A stretch of DNA of 62,802 bases. Origin: a virus. Positions 50,637 through 58,722 of this stretch are shown piece after piece. The notes beneath the pieces are model-generated. The model did not search any database. It saw nothing but the letters and a program-made list of their open reading frames with translations, and had not been told where the DNA came from. How positions within the stretch are numbered: position 1 is the first letter of the stretch; every line of letters begins with the position of its first letter. The position numbers and the translations under genes are program-made. The stretch is taken from IMG/VR virus record IMGVR_UViG_3300049726_000091, positions 1 through 62,802 of that record, one strand, 5' to 3'.

Positions 50637-51393
50637 CCAAAAAATCTGTTTTTTGTAAAAAATATATTTCTTTAAATGGTTTAATGCCTATTCTTATTTC
50701 TTTTGTGGATAATCCTGTTTGTTCTTTTAAATATAATAAAATTTTATTTTTAGCAAATTTATTTGTAACTCTTTTATTATATTTTCCTTCTGGAGTATCT
50801 TCCATAAATAATACTTGCCAATTTTTTAATACATTAACAATTGCATCACCAACAATAATTTCATTTCTTTTCATTATTGGGTCATTATTGATTTTATCTT
50901 CAATTTTGGATATTACAGAATTAATTAATTTCTCAAGTTGATGCTGACTTTCTGTTTCAATTTCATAGGTATATTCAACATTTTGATTAATTTCATCAAT
51001 ATAATCATCAAAAGATAAATTAATTTTCTTTTCAGTATAACTTTTTTTGCTATGGTCTTTATAATAATTTCTAATTATTGTTTGGCAATAACTAAATGCT
51101 TTTGTTTTATTTCCCGATTTAGTAATTTTATTTGGATTGAATTTTACCATATGCTCGATTAAATGTGTAAGAGCATTTGATTCAACCTCACTCATATCGT
51201 AATTACCAATATGAATGGGATATCGTCTTAATATGGATTGTATCATTTTTTTAAAAGGTTCAATAAGAATTTCATTATAAATTTTATTCTTTTCTTCTAA
51301 AGAATTAGAATTTATATAATCTATAACTGCTTGTTCTTCCTTTTCTGCAAAATATGGTACACTAACTTCGAATTCATTTTCATTTTCTTTCAT
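50629..51393 (-). CDS. Late-gene sigma factor (gp55-like)
   Basis: The 254-residue product contains a sigma region-2-like block: FKKMIQSILRRYPIHIGNYD (about 50-69), VESNALTHLIEHMVKFNPNK (about 73-92) and AFSYCQTIIRNYYKDHSKKS (about 102-121). This matches T4 gp55, where a helix with FDP/FNP is followed by (N)PFAYFTQI and a basic helix. gp55 directs host RNA polymerase to TATAAATA late promoters. It ends TDFLDD, an acidic/hydrophobic tail of the sort that could contact a sliding clamp; that is inference. Its likely targets are the GTATTTATA elements in this window. Confidence 0.8.
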   Translation of the reverse strand: MKENENEFEVSVPYFAEKEEQAVIDYINSNSLEEKNKIYNEILIEPFKKMIQSILRRYPIHIGNYDMSEVESNALTHLIEHMVKFNPNKITKSGNKTKAFSYCQTIIRNYYKDHSKKSYTEKKINLSFDDYIDEINQNVEYTYEIETESQHQLEKLINSVISKIEDKINNDPIMKRNEIIVGDAIVNVLKNWQVLFMEDTPEGKYNKRVTNKFAKNKILLYLKEQTGLSTKEIRIGIKPFKEIYFLQKTDFLDD

Positions 51394-51422
51394 TTATCAT
51401 AGAATCAAAATAATCAAATTAT

Positions 51423-52247
51423 TTATTCGACAATTAATTTTTGAAGTCTTGACATGTCGATTACTCTATCATTAGAAAAATTAGATTCTTTAGTTGCTGT
51501 TTCAAACCAAAATTTTCTTTCATCTACTGGCATATTTTTTAAATAGCTATCAAACATACTACCTTCACGTGTTGATAGATGTTTATAACCAATTTTTGGA
51601 ATTGTAAATACTTTACTTGCGTTATTTAATGCTCTAAGTAAATATTCATACATAAATGCTAACTTAATATTAGATTTATATTTACCGAGATTAATAAAGT
51701 CAGATTTTTTAATTACTGCGCCACTTAATTTGAAATCAGAATATTGTTTTAATGAATTAGCATTTAAATAACCCATTTCGCCATTTTCACCAACAAATTG
51801 TTGTGCCCAAACAGTTTCATTTGTTAATTTAATACCCTCATTTTTTTCATTAACTTCAATCATCATGGTTAGAAAAATATCAATTTCTGGATATGTTTGA
51901 ATATATTTTTCTACATTTCTAAAAAATGTTGTACCATATTCATCATCAAATTCAAGTACTGAAAAATAATTAGTAGTTACAGCATCAACTGCTAAATTAA
52001 CTTGTGATTGATAATCAGTTTTACCTTGATTTTGTATTAAATTAAATTTAATTTTATCTTGATACTTACGAAGCATAGAATCTTTAAATGGAATAATTTC
52101 ACCATCAAGATTTAATGGATATACTATAAGTACTTCAGGTAATTCGGTTATATTTTCTTGTTTATTAATAGATTCGATTGCCTTATCTAAAAGACTTGAA
52201 ATCTGGTCATTATATTCATGTATTGGAATTATTATTGAAACGTTCAT
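51423..52247 (-). CDS. GT-A (family 2-like) glycosyltransferase
   Basis: The 274-residue product has the GT2 layout: SIIIPIHEYNDQISSLLDKA (about 4-23), a beta-strand VLIVYPL, then NYFSVLEFDDEYGTTFFRNV (about 93-112), with EFDDE serving as the DxD-like metal/nucleotide-sugar site, and a later GAVIKKSDF acceptor-side segment. It lies beside a second glycosyltransferase and a HAD-like gene, so the group may decorate virion proteins, DNA bases or host glycans. Substrate unknown. Confidence 0.8.
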   Translation of the reverse strand: MNVSIIIPIHEYNDQISSLLDKAIESINKQENITELPEVLIVYPLNLDGEIIPFKDSMLRKYQDKIKFNLIQNQGKTDYQSQVNLAVDAVTTNYFSVLEFDDEYGTTFFRNVEKYIQTYPEIDIFLTMMIEVNEKNEGIKLTNETVWAQQFVGENGEMGYLNANSLKQYSDFKLSGAVIKKSDFINLGKYKSNIKLAFMYEYLLRALNNASKVFTIPKIGYKHLSTREGSMFDSYLKNMPVDERKFWFETATKESNFSNDRVIDMSRLQKLIVE

Positions 52248-52278
52248 GTTTATTTTTATTTAAATTTTATAATTATTT

Positions 52279-53445
52279 TTATGATACAGCAGGTGGTTCT
52301 ATTATATTAGTTTCTTGTATTGGTTGTATTACATTCTGAAATAAATTAATTCTTTGTGTTATATAATTAGAATAAATTTCCACTAATTGCTTTTCACTAT
52401 CGTTTTGATTATATTTAGATGCATTTTTTTCCATTAAATCATATAATTCAGGACTAATATTATCATCTAAAAATTTAACAAGTACATCACCTGCTAATAC
52501 AGGAAGGTCATAATAATTATCAGTCCATACACCAGCACCTTCAACTGCTTTAATTGGTGTACCATTTTCATCTCTTTCAATCATATATTCAGGCATAATA
52601 TCTGGTTTTAAACAAATTGGAATTGTGCCAGATTTCATACATTCAAGAGGAAATGTACCAAAACTTGCAATTCTATCAATCCAAACTGCAGCAAAATTGC
52701 CTTGTAATCTTTTAGCAAAGTCAACTCTACGCATTGGTTGTGGTGGTTTGCTTTTTGTAACCATTGGGTCAAATGTTACCCAACTATATTGTGGATATTT
52801 ACAAAAAAATAATTTTACAAATTTTGAAATTTCATTCGCATTTCTACCAATTACTGAAATTATTGGCTTTTGTGGAATATTTGACCTTTCAAAATATTCA
52901 GGAATTCCAATATTATATGTTTTAATATTGAATTTTTTACCATAAAATACATCAATCCATTCTTTAAGTGTTGGAGAGGTGGTAATGATATCATATATAC
53001 CAAATGAAGACCAATCAGTACCCGGAATTAATGAATTAATCATATAATCAACCGATTGTAATAGACCTATTCTTACACAAGGTAAATTTTTAGTTTGTTC
53101 CATTACATTTGAAAATACTTCAGGAATTATCATAATATCTTCAGGACCTACAGTAAGTTTAGGGTCTGACATAGGTACATGTTTATGATTTGTAAGTTCT
53201 TTTTCAATCCAAACAGGTATAACATAATCACCCTTTTCTACCATAATTATTACTTCATATCCCATATTTTTTACTACAGTGGCATGAAAATAAAGTTCAT
53301 ATACACTTGCAACAGGATTAGTAGATTCAGGTACACAAAATAAAAATTTTGATTTTTTATTTACTATTCTATCTAATGATACCTTAATTTTTTCTATTTT
53401 TTCTAATTCAGCAACTTGTGTTGCATTTTTTATTTCTTCACTCAT
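52279..53445 (-). CDS. GT-B-type glycosyltransferase
   Basis: The 388-residue product reads as a two-domain GT-B enzyme: N-terminal KFLFCVPESTNPVASVYELY (about 33-52), a linker, then PIISVIGRNANEISKFVKLF (about 194-213) and the C-terminal nucleotide-sugar site region with ASFGTFPLECMKSGTIPICL (about 263-282), which fits the conserved E..a.G.P motif. It is followed one base later in the cluster by the HAD-like gene. Specific donor and acceptor cannot be read from sequence. Confidence 0.75.
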   Translation of the reverse strand: MSEEIKNATQVAELEKIEKIKVSLDRIVNKKSKFLFCVPESTNPVASVYELYFHATVVKNMGYEVIIMVEKGDYVIPVWIEKELTNHKHVPMSDPKLTVGPEDIMIIPEVFSNVMEQTKNLPCVRIGLLQSVDYMINSLIPGTDWSSFGIYDIITTSPTLKEWIDVFYGKKFNIKTYNIGIPEYFERSNIPQKPIISVIGRNANEISKFVKLFFCKYPQYSWVTFDPMVTKSKPPQPMRRVDFAKRLQGNFAAVWIDRIASFGTFPLECMKSGTIPICLKPDIMPEYMIERDENGTPIKAVEGAGVWTDNYYDLPVLAGDVLVKFLDDNISPELYDLMEKNASKYNQNDSEKQLVEIYSNYITQRINLFQNVIQPIQETNIIEPPAVS

Positions 53446-53446
53446 T

Positions 53447-54187
53447 TTATTTATTTTTATATTTAATTATTTTTTCAAAATATTTGTTATCAATTAAATC
53501 TGCAATTTGTAATACTTCTAAAAAACCAGTATAAATATTTTCATTATATGGTCTTTTTAATTTAATTAATTTTTTACCCCAAGGTGTACCTACATTTAAA
53601 ATTTCAGGGTCAGTAGTAATAAGTACATCAACATCACGCCACATATCTATTGCTTTATCAACAAATTTATAATTTGTAAATCTGCATGATATTTTACTTA
53701 AGAAAAAAAGTGTGGGTGGTATACTAAATCTATTTTCAACATTCATTACTATAAAATTTGCAGAATTTGCATATTTTAATAAAAAATTATTAACATGTAA
53801 ATCCATATTTTTATACATTATTGGTGCTGCACCATGTATTTCAAATAAATAATCCTCATACATAAAACGATTATATACTTCACGTGCTGTTTTTTTTATT
53901 TTTTCTTCTTTTTTAAATAATAAAAAGTCTGCAGGTGCTTCACCAGTTTTTTCATCTACTTGATAATCAATTGGATTAACATTTTCTGGTGTTTCTTCTG
54001 GTTCACGCATTTCTTTAACTATTTCCTCAGTATCTTTCCACTGATAATATTTAAAAAAATCATAAACATATGGTTGTTTTTCAGGAATTCCTTCTTCACC
54101 AAATTCTTGTGCATAAAATCTATCAAATTGAAGCCATTTTGCTCTTAATATTTCGTCAATAACGATACCTATTCTTATTTTACTCAT
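53447..54187 (-). CDS. HAD/5'-nucleotidase-like protein, catalytic motif altered
   Basis: The 246-residue product starts IRIGIVIDEILRAKWLQFDR, in the place of the DxD(G)xL motif of HAD proteins, but with DEIL instead. Later segments fit the deoxynucleotidase-type layout: FMYEDYLFEIHGAAP, FFLSKISCRFTNYKFVD, then MWRDVDVLITTDPEILN, where a Asp would be the third acidic site. The missing second Asp suggests altered or no phosphatase activity. It lies with the two glycosyltransferases. Family assignment is moderate. Confidence 0.5.
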   Translation of the reverse strand: MSKIRIGIVIDEILRAKWLQFDRFYAQEFGEEGIPEKQPYVYDFFKYYQWKDTEEIVKEMREPEETPENVNPIDYQVDEKTGEAPADFLLFKKEEKIKKTAREVYNRFMYEDYLFEIHGAAPIMYKNMDLHVNNFLLKYANSANFIVMNVENRFSIPPTLFFLSKISCRFTNYKFVDKAIDMWRDVDVLITTDPEILNVGTPWGKKLIKLKRPYNENIYTGFLEVLQIADLIDNKYFEKIIKYKNK

Positions 54188-54485
54188 TTTTTTTTCTTTT
54201 TTTATTATCTTTTAATATATTTAATTGATATTTGAGATGTTCATTTAATTCTTTCATTAATTCAGTATGTTTTTGAATTAATTCTGATTGTACTATATAT
54301 ATAGGATTAATACATTCAATTCTTGTATCTACTGATTGTGTTGGTATTATTATTATTTCACCTTGAAATGTTGCTGGTATAATTTTTTTTGTAACTTTTT
54401 GTGTGAAAGTTTCAATATCCACACTACGAATACCTGCAACACCAATATATATAACTAATATTTTATTTTCAATTTCTTTTTTCAT
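54180..54485 (-). CDS. Hypothetical protein (101 aa), start of the glycosylation operon
   Basis: Beta-rich first half (KILVIYIGVAGIRSVDIETF), helical charged second half. No known family. Overlaps the next gene by eight bases. No clear promoter; a degenerate CTATTTAGA lies about 42 bases upstream. Confidence 0.55.
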   Translation of the reverse strand: MKKEIENKILVIYIGVAGIRSVDIETFTQKVTKKIIPATFQGEIIIIPTQSVDTRIECINPIYIVQSELIQKHTELMKELNEHLKYQLNILKDNKKRKKNE

Positions 54486-54598
54486 TTTTTATTTAATTCT
54501 TTACTTTAAATAACACTAAATTTTCTAAATAGTATCAATTATATATTAATACGTGTTTTATTTAAAAATCTTGAATTATGTTGAAAATTTTTTTCGTA

Positions 54599-54607
54599 GT
54601 ATTTATT
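54599..54607 (+). promoter_or_regulatory. Late-type promoter element, tail chaperone gene
   Basis: GTATTTATT, 39 bases before the ATG at 54647. Confidence 0.5.
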
Positions 54608-54646
54608 TACTGAAAACAATAATAAAATATAAAAATTTATAAAAAC

Positions 54647-55570
54647 ATGGGAAAAGAAGAAGAATTACAGCCAAAAGAAAGTATTGGTGAAGTGCTTAAA
54701 AAATATAAAGAAAAACGTGGTGAAGGTATAATTCCATCACAACCAATATCTAATAATGTTATTGGTGAAATACCAAAAGCACCAACATTTAATCCACAGG
54801 AATTTGAAAAAACTATGATGAAAGAAACCGACCCAGATTTAATGACTTCATATGAAATTGTTAAATTACCTTCAAAGGGTTTATTTTATGCTAATCAAAT
54901 TAATGAAGTTAATGTAGAATATATGACTTCAAAAGATGAGGATTTACTTACAACTCCTTCATTACTTGAAAGTGGTATGGTTTTAGATATGTTATTAAAA
55001 AGAAAAATTAAAACTGCTGGTGTTAATCCAGAAGATTTATTACCGGGTGACCGTAATGCAATTATCTTATTCCTACGTAGTTCAAGCTATGGTCCTGAAT
55101 ATACTGTACAAGTAACTGACCCAAGAACAGGTGTTCCTTTTAAAGCAGTTGTTGATTTACTTCAACTCAGATATAAAGAAACTAAAGAAATGCCAGACCA
55201 ATATGGTTATTTTACAATTGAATTACCAATGCGTAAAAAAATTGCTACTATTAAATTACTTACTGCTGGTGAAGAAACAAAACTTTTTAAAAAATCAGAA
55301 TCAATAAAAGAAGCATATAATGAAGAATATAGTCAATATAATACTTTAAAATTAAAAGCACATATTGTTGCAATTAATGAAAAATCAGATAGAGCATATA
55401 TTGATAAATTTGTGGACGCAATGCCAGCACTTGATGCATTTACTATTCGTAGAAAAATAATTGATGTCAGTCCAGATGTTGATATGTCATATGAATTTAT
55501 TGCTAAAGATGGCTTTAAATTTACTGCAAATTTAGCAGTTGGTATTGATTTTTTTTTCCCCAACACTTAG
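54647..55570 (+). CDS. Baseplate hub/tail assembly chaperone, unshifted product (gp26-like)
   Basis: The 307-residue product carries the gp26-type core: YEIVKLPSKGLFYANQINEV (about 69-88), VEYMTSKDEDLLTTPSLLES (about 90-109), DMLLKRKI, then LLPGDRNAIILFLRSSSYGP (about 132-151). It is followed directly by the tape measure gene, the place of tail assembly chaperones in most tailed phages. The last codons (DFFFPNT, TAG 55568-55570) are formed by a T9C4 tract that is a perfect -1 slippery site; most ribosomes would end here and a fraction would continue in the -1 frame. Confidence 0.8.
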   Translation: MGKEEELQPKESIGEVLKKYKEKRGEGIIPSQPISNNVIGEIPKAPTFNPQEFEKTMMKETDPDLMTSYEIVKLPSKGLFYANQINEVNVEYMTSKDEDLLTTPSLLESGMVLDMLLKRKIKTAGVNPEDLLPGDRNAIILFLRSSSYGPEYTVQVTDPRTGVPFKAVVDLLQLRYKETKEMPDQYGYFTIELPMRKKIATIKLLTAGEETKLFKKSESIKEAYNEEYSQYNTLKLKAHIVAINEKSDRAYIDKFVDAMPALDAFTIRRKIIDVSPDVDMSYEFIAKDGFKFTANLAVGIDFFFPNT

Positions 55571-55767
55571 CGGGTGAGTATAAAAAAATGGTTAATGAAG
55601 AGATATACATTTTAACCAAACACGCTAAGTTTCAAGCAGATTATATCGAGAATCTACCAATATATCGTAGACGACATTTCTTATTTTTATTACAAAAAGA
55701 AAATGAAGAAATTGAAAGATTGCAAGAACAAGCAAGAAATAAAAACAATTTTAGACCAAGAAAATAA
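54647..55767 (+). CDS. Predicted -1 frameshift fusion chaperone (gp26-gp51-like, 373 aa)
   Basis: A shift at T TTT TTC (55552-55558) joins residue 304 to the -1 frame, giving DFFFPQHLAGEYKKMVNEEI and on to the stop at 55765-55767. That frame is open across the junction without a stop. The extension (EIYILTKHAKFQADYIENLP, then YRRRHFLFLLQKENEEIERL) is the size and type of gp51 and of the T part of G/GT proteins. In T4 gp26 and gp51 are separate genes. Frameshifting itself is inferred, not observed. Confidence 0.65.
55549..55561 (+). promoter_or_regulatory. Predicted -1 ribosomal frameshift site
   Basis: T9C4; zero frame reads GAT TTT TTT TTC CCC. The heptamer T TTT TTC (55552-55558) permits tandem re-pairing. 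The -1 frame continues to 55767. Confidence 0.65.
55588..55767 (+). CDS. gp51-like extension, also a possible separate ORF (59 aa)
   Basis: ATG 55588 gives MVNEEIYILTKHAKFQADYI and more, helical, ending KNNFRPRK. The same frame is reached by -1 frameshift from the gp26-like gene. Internal initiation here is an alternative explanation, as in T4 where gp51 is separate. Confidence 0.55.
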   Translation: MVNEEIYILTKHAKFQADYIENLPIYRRRHFLFLLQKENEEIERLQEQARNKNNFRPRK

Positions 55768-55781
55768 AAATCTTGGTCTTT
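55753..55781 (+). terminator. Possible weak terminator before the tape measure gene
   Basis: Stem AGACCAAG paired with CTTGGTCT, 11-base A/T loop, then TTTG. The left arm overlaps the last codons of the chaperone. Weak U tract. Confidence 0.45.
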
Positions 55782-55790
55782 GTATTTATA
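55782..55790 (+). promoter_or_regulatory. Late-type promoter element, tape measure gene
   Basis: GTATTTATA, 22 bases before the ATG at 55813. Confidence 0.6.
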
Positions 55791-55812
55791 TTATATAATA
55801 TAAAATATTATT

Positions 55813-58320
55813 ATGGCTGATGATAGTAGAACAAAAGCAATGAAAGAACTCCTTAATTTAACTAAGGAATTGCAAACTACATATAAAAGTAATTTAGATA
55901 TTGAAAAACAAGTAGCTGATTTACAAGAAAGAAGAAGTGAAAGACAATCTCTTATTAATCAATTACAACAAAATTATAATGATTTAAATAATCGTCAAAA
56001 AGGTGTTTTAAATAATTTAATTAAATTACAAAATACTGAATACGATACTTTAAAAAAATTATCAAAACAACAACAATTAATTAATGAACAACTTCAAAAA
56101 GAAATAAAAGCCAGAGAAAAAATTGTTGATTTAGCAAGTGGATTAGCTTCTGCTTTAAAACAAACTTGGACTTTTTTACAATCACAAGATAAAAATATTA
56201 AAAGTACTATTCTTAATCTCGGAATGTCAGGTACTAAGGCAGATATGATGAGAGATTCATTTGAACAATCTGCTGGTTTTGTTGCAAGATTAGGTGGAAG
56301 CCTTGAAGATGTTCAAGGAATAATGGAAGGTTTTGCTGATGAAACTGGTAGAGCACGTGTTTTATCTTCTAATATGGTAAAAGATATTACAATGATTGGT
56401 AAAGGTACTGGTCTTGGAATTGAACAAGCAACAAAACTTGGTGCTCAATTTGAAATAATGGGTATTGATGCTAAATCAACAATGGATTATGTTCAAGGTG
56501 TTGTTGATACTTCTGAAAGAATGGGTGTTAATACAACTAAGGTACTTAAAAATATAAGTGATAATTTTAAAAAATTACAAGGATATACTTTTCAGCAAGG
56601 AGTAAAAGGTTTTGCTCAAATGGCAGAATATGCTGAAAAATTTAAAATTAGTATTGATGGTGCATTAAATGCTGCAGATATGGGAAGAACACTTGAAGGT
56701 GCGATTGGTATGGTGGCACAATTACAAGTAATGGGTGGTCAATTTGCAAAAATGGATATGTTTGAAACTTTATATTTCGCTCGTAATGACCCAGCCAAAT
56801 TACAAGCAAAAATTGCTGATTTAACTAAAGGTATTGCTACTTTAAGAAAAAATATTGATGGTACATTTCAAAAATTTATTAGTCCTGCTGATATGGATAG
56901 ACTTACCCAAGTTGGTAAAGCATTGGGTATTAATGCTGATGAAATGAAAGCAATGGCTTTAAGACAACTTGATATAAGTACAATGGCAGATAAATTACAA
57001 GGTATGGGTTTAACTGACCGTGAAAAAGAACTTATTCAAGGTGCTGCATTTTTTAACACTACCACAGGTAAATATCAAGTTCAACTTGCTGGTCAAATGC
57101 GAGATATTAGTAATTTAACACAAGACCAAGCTAAAAGTTTTGTTAAGGAAAGAGTTAGTTTAGAAGAACGTGCAAAACAAGCACAAACATTTGATGAAGT
57201 ATTTAAAGCAACAATTAATGAATTAAAAGCAGCATTATTACCAATATTAAGAGGTATTAATACAATATTAAAACCAGTTGCTAATATAGCTGACTGGATT
57301 GGTGATTTTACTAAAGGTTCTAGTGGTTGGTGGAAAGCAGGTTTAATGTTACTTGCTGCTGGCGGTGCATGGAAAATAGCTTCTATTGGAATTAAAAATA
57401 GTATTGATAGTTTTATAAAAAGTGGTATTGGTAGTAAAATTACTAATATTGGTAAATTTGGTAAAGGTGGTGGACTTACTGAAGCAGTTGAAGGTGGTGC
57501 AGGTAAAGGCATAAGCGGTGGTGCTGCTGCTGGTATTGGTGCTGGTATTGGAATGGGAGCATTAGGTGTTGGTGCTGGTATTGGAGTTGCTGCTGTTGGT
57601 ATTAGTAAACTTGCTGATTCTTTAAGTAAATTAACACCAGAAAAAGCAAAAATATTAAAAGATATTGTTAAATCATTAGGTTGGTTTGTAATTGGTGGTG
57701 CTGCACTTGCTGCTGCAATAATTGCTATTGGTATGGCAGCTACAATAAGTACTGAAGGATTAGGTATGTTAGCTCTTGCAGCATTAGGTATTGGTGCTGG
57801 TATTGGTATTGCTGCTGCTGGTATTGGATTTATGGCAATGGGTTTAGCAAAACTTGTTGAATCATCAAAAGGAGCAGGTCCTGCTATGTTAGAAGTTGGT
57901 GCTGGTATTGCTGCTATATCATTAGCAATGATGGGATTTACTTTTGGTGCGTTAGGATTTATTACATTTGCTGCAACTATGCATACTATAGCAAAACATG
58001 CTGATGCTCTTGTAAAAGTAGGAGAATCATTTAAACAAATAAATGCTGTAATGCATGGTAGTAAAGATGATTTTATTGCAGTTCAAAATGCAGTTGAAAG
58101 TATATCAAAAATGAATACTAAAGGTGGTGGTATGTTAGCTGATTTAGCAACACTATTAAAATCTCCATTAAAAGTTGAATTTGCTAATGGTGGTCAAGTT
58201 ACATTACAAAATGATGTTACATTAAATCTTGATGGTGATAAATTTATGCATAAAGTTTATAATACAGTAATAGCAATTGATAAACAACAAGCATTAAAAA
58301 CAGGTAAAGCAGGAAAATAA
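55813..58320 (+). CDS. Tail tape measure protein
   Basis: The 835-residue product sets tail length. The N-terminal 100 residues are a coiled coil (NLDIEKQVADLQERRSERQS). A helical middle follows (about 100-470), then hydrophobic Gly/Ala-rich segments (about 500-730), such as AAAGIGFMAMGLAKL and IGMGALGVGAGIGVAAVGI, as found in tape measures that insert into the host membrane. Shorter than most siphovirus tape measures, but in line with a moderate tail, given the T4 tail needs gp29 (590). It follows the chaperone gene, the standard arrangement. Confidence 0.85.
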   Translation: MADDSRTKAMKELLNLTKELQTTYKSNLDIEKQVADLQERRSERQSLINQLQQNYNDLNNRQKGVLNNLIKLQNTEYDTLKKLSKQQQLINEQLQKEIKAREKIVDLASGLASALKQTWTFLQSQDKNIKSTILNLGMSGTKADMMRDSFEQSAGFVARLGGSLEDVQGIMEGFADETGRARVLSSNMVKDITMIGKGTGLGIEQATKLGAQFEIMGIDAKSTMDYVQGVVDTSERMGVNTTKVLKNISDNFKKLQGYTFQQGVKGFAQMAEYAEKFKISIDGALNAADMGRTLEGAIGMVAQLQVMGGQFAKMDMFETLYFARNDPAKLQAKIADLTKGIATLRKNIDGTFQKFISPADMDRLTQVGKALGINADEMKAMALRQLDISTMADKLQGMGLTDREKELIQGAAFFNTTTGKYQVQLAGQMRDISNLTQDQAKSFVKERVSLEERAKQAQTFDEVFKATINELKAALLPILRGINTILKPVANIADWIGDFTKGSSGWWKAGLMLLAAGGAWKIASIGIKNSIDSFIKSGIGSKITNIGKFGKGGGLTEAVEGGAGKGISGGAAAGIGAGIGMGALGVGAGIGVAAVGISKLADSLSKLTPEKAKILKDIVKSLGWFVIGGAALAAAIIAIGMAATISTEGLGMLALAALGIGAGIGIAAAGIGFMAMGLAKLVESSKGAGPAMLEVGAGIAAISLAMMGFTFGALGFITFAATMHTIAKHADALVKVGESFKQINAVMHGSKDDFIAVQNAVESISKMNTKGGGMLADLATLLKSPLKVEFANGGQVTLQNDVTLNLDGDKFMHKVYNTVIAIDKQQALKTGKAGK

Positions 58321-58722
58321 TATTTATTTTCATATAATTTATAAAAAGTCTTGATTATTAAAATAAAATATTATAACTTTGACAAGTTTTTTCATTAAAC
58401 TTCTACGAAACTATTTTAGTTAAATTAATTAATCACTCAAAAACTCTTTCTTTTAAATAAAAGAACAAAATTATAATATTTATTATTAATTTTTTCAAAT
58501 CTAATAAAAATTTAACAACATAGGATAACTATGTTCAATTATTTTCATAATTGAAATTAGTTTCATAATTATTAATTTTATTTATAAATAAAAAATATTT
58601 CACCCTCAATTTTATTTTAAAAAAATAAGTAATTAATCTTTTATAGATTGGGATAGTTTTCACCAATGTAAAAATAGATATTATAAATTTATTCTACAAG
58701 TATTTATTTAAAAATAATATTA
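58321..58722. other. 402-base intergenic gap
   Basis: No ORF of note. Contains short inverted repeats (AACATAG/CTATGTT at about 58519-58537, CAATTA/TAATTG near 58538-58555) and the next gene's promoter element at the right end. Long A/T-rich runs otherwise. An RNA gene or remnant cannot be confirmed. Confidence 0.6.
58700..58708 (+). promoter_or_regulatory. Late-type promoter element
   Basis: GTATTTATT, 14 bases before the ATG at 58723. Confidence 0.5.

Noticed and set aside
53447-54187. Calling the HAD-like protein an active 5'-nucleotidase
   Set aside because: The first motif reads DEIL rather than DxD, so the usual second Asp is missing.
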